Of a DNA stretch of 64,000 bases, positions 56,852 to 64,000 are shown in pieces (the stretch's first letter is position 1; the number at the start of each line of letters is the position of its first letter). This stretch comes from Strongylocentrotus purpuratus (Eukaryota; Echinodermata; Echinoidea; Camarodonta; Strongylocentrotidae). The position numbers were made by a program, and so were the translations under genes. The stretch is from the NCBI RefSeq assembly GCF_000002235.5, contig NW_022145615.1, positions 14,360,231 to 14,424,230 of the forward strand, read 5' to 3'. Below the pieces are notes generated by a model. That model ran no database searches and was not told the origin of the DNA. It saw nothing but the letters and a program-made list of their open reading frames with translations.

Positions 56852-59409
56852 AATAGATATGAGAGGGAGAGAGTATGTGAGAGAAAGAAAGATAGAGACA
56901 GAAAGACAGACAGATGGATAGATAGAGAGAGATAAAGTGAGAGAAAATAATAACATTAATTACTGATGTAAAATAGTAAGAGCAGTAGCTCTAGAAAACT
57001 AGCCAGGCAAGTGCATGGGAATGAAGTTACAGTGCACCAATCACATAACAAGTAATTTATGTACATCTAAAACATCAATTTCAAAAACATGAATTAAAAA
57101 AACCCTACCAGCATTCCATGGGCTAATGGATAAGGAATATGAAGACATTTTGGAATAACAACAATAACAATATTAATAACAACAACAATAACAATATTAA
57201 TAACAACAACAATAACAATAATAATAACTTGGAGGAAAAAAAACGGTGTACACAAACCCAAGTCAGACTTGGGTTTGTGTGCACTGTTTTTTTTCAATAA
57301 TTAAATTACAAAACTGAAAGTACCATCAAAGTTGGACAAAAAATAAGAAAGTAAGGAATTTTAAAGTTTTTTACTATTTCATCCCCTCACTATTCCCATA
57401 TATTTTGTTAATGAAATTTCTAGTTTCACTTCTTTTTTGGACACACCTGTATGAAAACTTTATTCAATTCAACTTAAAAATGGACCAGACTTGCCCTTTA
57501 AGTCTTTTAATACCCTTTAAGCCTTTCAATACCTTCTTCCATATAGGAACAGTGGCCTTGAGTTGATCTATGCAATACTGTACTGCCTCTAAAGATTCTC
57601 TTCTGTGTGCTGATGATATGACAATCATGACACTGCTTTCTGTTACAGGAACAAGGCTGAAATCAAACAGAGAAGATGGTAATAATAATCATCACCATAC
57701 ATTATCAATGGCTAAACATGGATCTACTTAACTGTATACTGTATACAATTCTAAATAGAATTAACACAGAGCTTCAATGCACAAATCTAGATATCTTGTT
57801 TAATTTTCAGTTGAACAATAAATACATTCACTCACGAATAAGATCAAATTGAAATAATTTTCCCTTCTCGTCAATTAACATTCAACAAACAAATATCCCT
57901 GTCATTACATGTACTATCCAAAGAAAACCACAGAGCGGCATTTTTGCTTATATAGCAACAAGAGTATCAAGCCTGTCAGTACCAAACTTGTGCACAAAAG
58001 GCTCTGGAGTTTTAAGACACTTACAGGCTAGGGCTGGCATTCTTTAAAAAGCAAACTTTCTTTATTCTTTAAAGCAAACCTACTGCACTGATGGGTTATT
58101 CTACTCATTTATCAGGTGACAAGTGTCAAACTTACCCTAATCTGTGATGAATAAGAATATTGTGCAGGTCCCATTTCTGTCTCATTTCTATACAGAGCTT
58201 ATTGAGTTGTTTCTCAGCCATTGATTCATATGCTTCATACTCCAGACGGACCACCTTCTTGCCATCAAAGTTGTCTCGTGTTGTACCTGTTGTTACAATC
58301 GATTCATGCCAATACAGAAACAAAGTTGCCATATTGTACCAATTGTTACAATTAATTATTTTTTTTCTTCAATCAAAGCTTTCTTGTGTTGTACCTGCTA
58401 GAAAGATCATTCGATTGAATTGTCTGGTGCTCTACCTCTTGTTATAATCAATTTATTCTATTACCAATATACAAATAATTCATAATTTGTGATTGCATTA
58501 TGAACAGGCAATGTATGGAGGTCAAATCACAATCAGTAATGAATGAGACTTCAGTGGAGTTCACTACCCGGCTCACCATGACTTAACCGAGTGTAGTGCA
58601 TATCACTAATACATGAGCTTCAAAACATGAATTATTTATTTTTAAAAACAGGTCTACAATACAAGTATAAAGTTGAGAAAAAAGTAATAAACCTGATAAA
58701 AATGCCAGCAGTCGCACGGTCAAGGAGGCTGCCATTTTTGGTGTATTGAATGACAATACATAAGCGCAGTCAAACAGTACAATGTGCGTCTCAGTGTGCA
58801 CATCAATGTCCTTGCCATTTGAAACTACATGCATTTGGTTGCATAATGCATTGTATGTGTTATTAGTATTACATTCCATTTTATTATTATTATTCGATTG
58901 TCCAAAGTTGATGTCTTCATTTTACTGAGAAATATGCTTAAATGATGATTGGAAAACATATGTTTTACCTAATTCATCTGGGAATTTATATACCTAATTC
59001 ATTGATTTTTTTTTTTTCTTCTTCAGGAAGCAACACAAAGCGTAAAACTAGACAAGGGCTCAGTTTGAATCATCTGCATTTTTTTCATCTTTTCTTGCCT
59101 GCATCGTAAAGATTAGCCAGCGCACTCTTTTGCTCTAAAATTCAAAATCCATATTCTTGCAGTAGCTGATAGTGATTGCTCTTACATCTTAGATTGAAGT
59201 GGGTTCTTTCAAAATTCTCTTCAGACATTCTGGTGTAACACATAAACCCACTTCTTGAAGTAGTATGGGAAAATAAGGGGCCTTAGGTGGTTCACAGGTA
59301 TTACAAACTTACCCAAGAACATTGAGACTGCACCACATGAAGGATCGGTGACTGTCTGGACAGCTCTCTCGACACTTAGAATATCTGTCGTCAATTTGAC
59401 ATCATCCAT
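56714..59409 (-). CDS. MOCS2: Molybdopterin synthase large subunit (MOCS2B), complete
   Basis: Catalytic large subunit of molybdopterin synthase, which with two MOCS2A subunits inserts two sulfurs into precursor Z (cPMP) to make molybdopterin in the cytosol. Exons: 59409 (ATG) to 59313, 58286-58136, 57656-57533, 56782-56714; all GT/AG with matching phases. The product is ~146 residues, against ~150 for bacterial MoaE; the human protein has a longer N-terminus. Visible MoaE signatures are [76 protein letters not shown] and the closing [10 protein letters not shown]. The substrate-site Lys pair in the VPIWKKE motif is present. The ATG is only 20-26 nt into its exon; MOCS2A lies immediately upstream in the same transcript direction, the bicistronic layout known from human MOCS2. 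Confidence 0.93.
57235..57295. repeat. near-perfect palindrome after (AAC/AAT)n
   Basis: ACGGTGTACACAAACCCAAG then TC faces GACTTGGGTTTGTGTGCACT across a single central A at 57265. Arms of about 29-30 bp have two or three mismatches, with A8 and T8 at the outer ends. It follows a 70-bp (AACAAT)-type microsatellite. Lies in the last MOCS2B intron. Confidence 0.7.
58594..58835. repeat. dispersed repeat, copy 2 of 2
   Basis: Counterpart of 3262-3518, same orientation (see that entry for the shared blocks). Lies in the first MOCS2B intron. Confidence 0.7.
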
Positions 59410-60024
59410 ATTGAAATGTCTTCCTGCTTCTGCGAATGGATCAAACAATATCTTTTTAATCTTTCATGTACTGTTTGATATCAAAGTCATATTTCTCCCT
59501 CGTTCAAACTCTGTAATATTTCCTGCACATTGTATTGCCATGTTTGAGCAAACATGGGTGCTCATACATGAACATTCATAGATTTGTTACCCCAAACACC
59601 CTCAGTATTGATAAGGATTTTGTTTAACACCATACTACAACATGATTAATGTGAGTGCATCCTCTACGAAATCACGTTTGAATGGGGAGGGCAGCAACTT
59701 TAAGTTATTTGTAAATTAATTAATTTTTCGAAGCAAAACTGTTGGACTGGGAAGTACAAAATTAAATGAGAATTGATCTAATTCTGAAAACAGATTTTTC
59801 TACTTCAAATCAAACCAAATTATCACAGCTTTAGTTCCGTTTATCGCATCAAGGAAATATTCCTCAACTTGCCAGGCGCCAACTGAACGATATTTTGTAA
59901 TCTTATTGGACTACTGTGCACAGTGCACACTGATTTAAACTGATAATTGTAGATTTTGGTAATGGCACAGAAGTTAATACAAAAGAGAGAAATTCACTTA
60001 CAAGTAGTTATAGAAATAAATGTG

Positions 60025-60148
60025 TTAACCTCCAGAAAGTGGTGGGATGACAGCAACCTCATCCCCAGGAGATAGACGGTAAGAACTGTCACCAGAGATG
60101 TACTCCTGATTGATGCACAACACTATGGAATCTCTAATAGCAGCCAAT
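60025..60148 (-). CDS. MOCS2: Molybdopterin synthase small subunit (MOCS2A), C-terminal exon
   Basis: C-terminal half of the ubiquitin-like sulfur carrier MOCS2A (MoaD). The exon follows an acceptor at 60148 and reads AAIRDSIVLCINQEYISG, then SYRLSPGDEVAVIPPLSGG and TAA. The terminal Gly-Gly is the family hallmark: it is adenylated and thiocarboxylated by MOCS3. The exon most likely continues past the stop to a strong donor (CTT|GTAAGT) at 60002, giving a two-cistron mRNA in which the MOCS2B ATG follows after about 46 nt of joined sequence. A weaker donor, GGAG|GTTAAC, overlaps the Gly-stop codons. The N-terminal exons (about 45 residues) were not found in 60149-64000; they may be upstream of the window or in a short exon I missed. 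Confidence 0.88.
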
Positions 60149-60275
60149 CTGCACAAAAATAATGAGATGATTAGTTAATCATTCCACTCACTTATTGTGT
60201 CATTTATATTCCTTTAAGGCTCTCAACTGTCACACTTCTGCCGCTATATCATTGTTTATTTTTCTCTCCTTTGTG

Positions 60276-60318
<43 letters not shown>

Positions 60319-62159
60319 CCTCTTCCCCTCTCTCTCTCTGTTTCTCTCCTTCATATTATTTAATGATTATGATACCATTTTTTTTTGGGGGGGGAGGGGG
60401 GGGGGTGTCATTTCACTGTCTAGACTCCATGAAATTCAGCCCTCGGGCTGCCATGTAGAATTTGTATATATTTTTTTAATACCAATACCAACAACAATCT
60501 TATGTCACAATTCCAACTCAAGAAAATGTTGCGCACTTGTGGAATCATCCGTATGCAGCACTGTGTGAATTTCAGCTTCAGTTTACCTCTACATTGCAGA
60601 GGTCATTACTCTAGAATAATTTGGTAAAAATGAGCAAACAAAATTGTCTGTAGTAATGCTGCGTAAATTAAATGCGTAATTTCAATCTAATTCTATCAAT
60701 AGACAGGTTTACCAACATAAAGATGGATGCTTCTTTCCTGGGGACCAATTAGTTTATGAGATATTCCACTAACCTGTTATAAATGAATGACCTTCAATAA
60801 TTGGAATCTAGCCTGTATACATTACTTGTTGCGATGTTGGACAAGCTTCAAGCAAGATTTCAGGTTGTCAAGAACAACCTCTGTTTCAAGGTATGCATAA
60901 AATTTGAATATATGTTACTCTATTGGATCTTTATTACCATGATCATGCCTAATGTGAGGACGTTTGTACCAACTACCATGTTAGTGGGTGATAATTTTCT
61001 GCTAAAATTGGCAACACTGTGACGTATCTTGTGTGAGCTTCTTTCCAATTTGCTCTAAGTACCTCTGTAGATAGAATTTCAGAAACTTTCATTATCTTAG
61101 ACTAGGATAATGAAAGTTTCTGAAATTCTATGTATTCTTAGTTATTGATGACAAAATAGATTTTCTTGTTTCTTCATACAGGGGTCGTATAGTAAGTCTA
61201 TAGAAACTAGTAATAGAAAGTTAGAAACACATTTCAAATACTTATTTTGGGGTTTGAATTATTGAAAATTTTCTTGAGGCTATATTAATATAATGAGGGA
61301 AGTTGAAAATTTCAGAATTTTTTTCAGTACAGAGCAATTGGGTGGGGAGCTTGCAAGATACTTTACAGAATTGCTAATTTGTGTTTGATTGATAGCAACT
61401 TCATAACTTTCTTATTTTAAATTTGGAATTTGCTCTAAATCTCACTGACCTGTAGTGTTACTGTAAACTCTCATTTTCCTGCTTCTATAAAAAAAAAAGT
61501 ATTATTATTCAAACCAACTTAATATCATCAGGGTGGACTTCACTTAGATCTAGTTTAACTTTAAGAAATTAAGGCTAAGTTAACATTATTCAGATGCAGA
61601 GCTGAACAGGCTTTATCATTATTACCATTATTTATTCTGCAAAAAAACAAAGAAAATCATTGAATACCAGATTACCAGAATACAAAACCCAAGAGTGGAC
61701 CATTTGGAAAAGAGTCACATGGATGCCGAAAAAGAAACAGATTAACTGTAACCTGAAGGTCTTCTTTTTCCAATCCATGTGACTTTACAGAAATGGTAAT
61801 AATAATAAAATGATGAGGTACAACAATTCATGAATCACTGTCCAATCTCTCTCTCTCTCTCTTGTATCCTTCCTCCGCTCAGGTCGGAGATCGTCGGCAC
61901 TGTGAGTCTGCCGAAGTTACATAAATGGCTTTCTATAGGTCGTTAAGTAGATTTTGACGGGTTGTGTGAAGGTTGCGTATAAAATAAAGGATAAGGGTAT
62001 GCAGCTGTGTTTTGGCACTACTGCTGATGTGCCCAGCAGGGAGAAATAGCACTGACTCCAAGAACAGCGCAGGCGCAGACTCGAAATATTGAGCAACAAC
62101 AACAATCATTGACAAGATAAAAAAAGAAAAAAAAGAACACACACAAAAAAATATATATA
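60149..62159. other. region upstream of the MOCS2A exon, no gene seen
   Basis: Holds a (TC)n microsatellite at ~60278-60345, a G-run near 60387-60405, and the 61071-61131 hairpin. No convincing MOCS2A upstream exon could be read. The short open frames lack domain signatures. Confidence 0.4.
61071..61131. repeat. perfect 26-bp hairpin with 9-nt loop
   Basis: 61071-61096 (ATAGAATTTCAGAAACTTTC plus ATTATC) is the exact inverse complement of 61106-61131. Pairing stops sharply at both ends. Possibly a recent inverted micro-duplication, a foldback element or a transcribed hairpin. Confidence 0.85.
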
Positions 62160-62350
62160 GGCCCGAATTCACAACGGAGGTCTGAGGACAAAGCCGGTTT
62201 GATCAGACCAAGGTTTGTACAAACCTCGGTCTGAGCTCAAACCTGGTTTATTTTCAAACCCATTCCACAAAGGAAGGTTTGTATAAACCTTGGTCTGTAA
62301 TTCCCAAACCTCCGACCAAGGTTTGTAAAACTAGTCTCAGCCATAGGGTT
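62160..62350. mobile_element. terminal part of a palindrome-rich DNA transposon
   Basis: Begins GCCCGAATTCACAACGGAGG, then repeats of (A/G)AGGTTTGTA(C/T)AAACCT(C/T)GGTCTG in both orientations at ~62205, ~62275 and ~62320. Such gene-free, palindromic ends starting G(G)CCCGAATTCAC are familiar from invertebrate Harbinger-like elements, from memory. The opposite terminus was not found before the window ends, so the right boundary is unknown. Confidence 0.5.
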
Positions 62351-62989
62351 TCTAACATAATTTTTATGGGCTAGGGTTTAAATGTTAAGAATTGAAAAAA
62401 CTGTTAAACTAAGCATTCTTAGTACGATCCGGACATCTTAATGAGCAATCTTGAAAAGATGATGGTTAGAACATCTCTGAAATAAACTTTTGAATCGCAT
62501 TTTCATGAATTAATCGAACCAAACTGGCGCGCCGATGCAGAAAGTGCCCCACGTACTCACATTTGTGTGGTGCTGGTGAAGCACTCAATCTGACCCAGAA
62601 CAAATTGACATCGGCACCTGAAAACCTTCGTTAGATAAATACATCTAAGGTTGTCAAGGGCTCTTTTAAATTAACTGTAAGAGTATTATTGTTTTGGGGG
62701 TTACAAATTCTTATCAATAAAATCACCTAATAATAATAATAATAATAATAATGATTTAATATGAATTGAGTTTTTATTGTGATTAATATATTAATTCATT
62801 TGATTGCAATTGTTAATTACTATAGATCTATATAGTTCTTTTGTTAGAATGGTCAATCAATTATTATTTTAACTAGTTCCCCGTTTGTTTCCCCAACTGG
62901 CTATTTTTTCACATCAAAATTGTAACTGGTAAATGATTTGTTTCCATATAATATTAATTTTTAAAAAATTCCTCTATGGCCATCTTTTC

Positions 62990-63300
62990 TTTCTCTCTCC
63001 CTCCCTGTCTCTTTCTCTGTCCCCGTCCCTCTCTCTTTCTACCCATTTTTGTTCTCTCTCCCTATCTTTCTCTATTAATTCTTTTTCTTTCTCCCCTCTC
63101 TCTCTATTCATCTTTCTCTCTCTCCCTCCCTGTCTCTTTCTCTGTCCCCGTCCCTCCTCTCTCTTTCTATTCCCATTTTTGTTCTCTCTCTCTCTCTCTC
63201 TCTCCCTCCCTTTCTCTCTCTATTAATTTTTTTCTTTGTCCCCTCTCTCTCTCTCTATTCAACTTTCTCTCTCTCTCTCTCTCTTCTTCTTCTTTTTTGC
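62990..63300 (+). repeat. pyrimidine-rich minisatellite, unit ~130 bp
   Basis: CTCTCCCTCCCTGTCTCTTT, GTCCCCGTCCCTC, CCCATTTTTGTTCTCTCTC and TCTCTCTATTAATT recur in the same order about 130 bp apart, 2.3 times. Open frames across it are Ser/Leu-rich artefacts of (CT)n. Confidence 0.8.
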
Positions 63301-64000
63301 AATGAAACACATAATGCAAAACCATGCAAACTGCAAACACACACATCTGCACCCCCCCCCCCCCCAAAAAAAGGGGAGAAAGAGAGAGAGAGAGAATCTG
63401 ACACATATCTATTTCAGTTATCTTTGTAAATATATGAAAGCAAGAATATTGTATTCGTATTTTCATGTTTTACATAAATAATTGAGCATACAACACAATA
63501 GTAATCTACCGTTTGTTCAAACAATGCAGTTCACATTTGTAAATTTTGTAGCATGCTTATATGAAATATAGCCCACTAGAGGTTAAGAGAGGCTCTGGAA
63601 GGCCAATTAAAAGTCTCACTGTAGCGCTATTAGCAGAAAGAAAATCAGAAATACAACAAAATGGGTGACGAAAATTCAAATTTGCACATAAAAGTTCTTT
63701 AATTCTGACTTCGCTTAGTACAGTAAATAATATTTGTTCGAATATTCTCCCCTAGCTGCCAACCAAATAATTTATATTGACCCACCCCTCAACTCAGCAG
63801 TACAATGCTAATTATAGTTAAATCGGGTGCATTTAATCTATAGAGAACACTTAATTACAAATACCGTCAGAGTGACAACAAATACTTATCAACTAAACAT
63901 AACTTCAAAAATATTCATAAATAATCAACGGTTCAACACCCAGGTTCTTGATGTAATGCTGCATAACTACGAAGTATTGTGGGAACACCAGGGAGGGGCC
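63301..64000. other. gene-free end of window
   Basis: A C13-14 run near 63352 is followed by A7, then (AG)n. The rest is AT-rich unique-looking sequence. I see no exon that can be tied to MOCS2 and no RNA gene. Confidence 0.4.

Noticed and set aside
56714..56956. 80-residue open frame covering the MOCS2B end
   Set aside because: Its N-terminal half is translated (CT)n intron sequence; only the last exon (56782-56714) is coding.
62564..62623. Exon-like segment on minus with good acceptor (TTTTCAG) and donor (AAAT|GTGAGT), possibly an upstream MOCS2A exon
   Set aside because: None of its frames resembles the MoaD/MOCS2A N-terminal half, and it lies near the palindromic transposon end at 62160, so it is more likely part of that element or chance.
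62933..63481. Overlapping Ser/Leu-rich open frames on both strands
   Set aside because: Translation of (CT)n and (AG)n simple repeats.

Overview
This is a eukaryotic, intron-rich, AT-rich window packed with short non-autonomous transposons, tRNA-derived SINEs and microsatellites. Gene content and repeat style suggest a marine deuterostome invertebrate, most likely a sea urchin. That placement is inference: no species-diagnostic sequence is visible. The ~150-160 bp tandem-core elements, the frequent palindrome TACCGGTA and the SINEs ending in (ATT)n all fit it.

Four genes can be read by splicing exons by hand. (1) The last coding exon of an LRRK1-like kinase gene lies on + (24-710). (2) A minus-strand gene at 24168-10254 has 11 exons and about 581 codons. 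It encodes a LOTUS/OST-HTH domain, two RRM-like domains around a Gln-rich linker, and a Ser-rich tail; I do not know a named orthologue with this architecture. (3) A complete minus-strand DIS3L gene (cytoplasmic exosome 3'-5' exonuclease) runs from 49748 to 27663 in 27 exons, with one apparent 1-base deletion in exon 13. (4) The minus-strand MOCS2 locus carries the end of MOCS2A (60148-60025) followed by a complete MOCS2B (59409-56714). The two together form molybdopterin synthase, in the bicistronic layout known from animals. The MOCS2A stop codon overlaps a potential splice donor.

Layout: 1-0.7 kb LRRK1 end; 0.7-10 kb intergenic, with one tandem-core element carrying six clusters of nuclear-receptor half-sites; 10-24 kb LOTUS-RRM gene; 24-27.6 kb intergenic with a SINE and a second tandem-core element; 27.6-49.7 kb DIS3L; 49.8-56.7 kb a gene-free transposon graveyard with a ~560 bp near-perfect hairpin; 56.7-60.2 kb MOCS2; 60.2-64 kb gene-free, with a perfect 26-bp hairpin and CT-rich satellites. 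LRRK1 and the LOTUS gene converge. The other three genes are head-to-tail on the minus strand. The genes share no pathway, apart from both the LOTUS-RRM protein and DIS3L acting on RNA.

No rRNA, functional tRNA or CRISPR array was seen. Exon borders were placed by GT/AG sites, reading-phase continuity and family similarity recalled from memory; no alignment was run.
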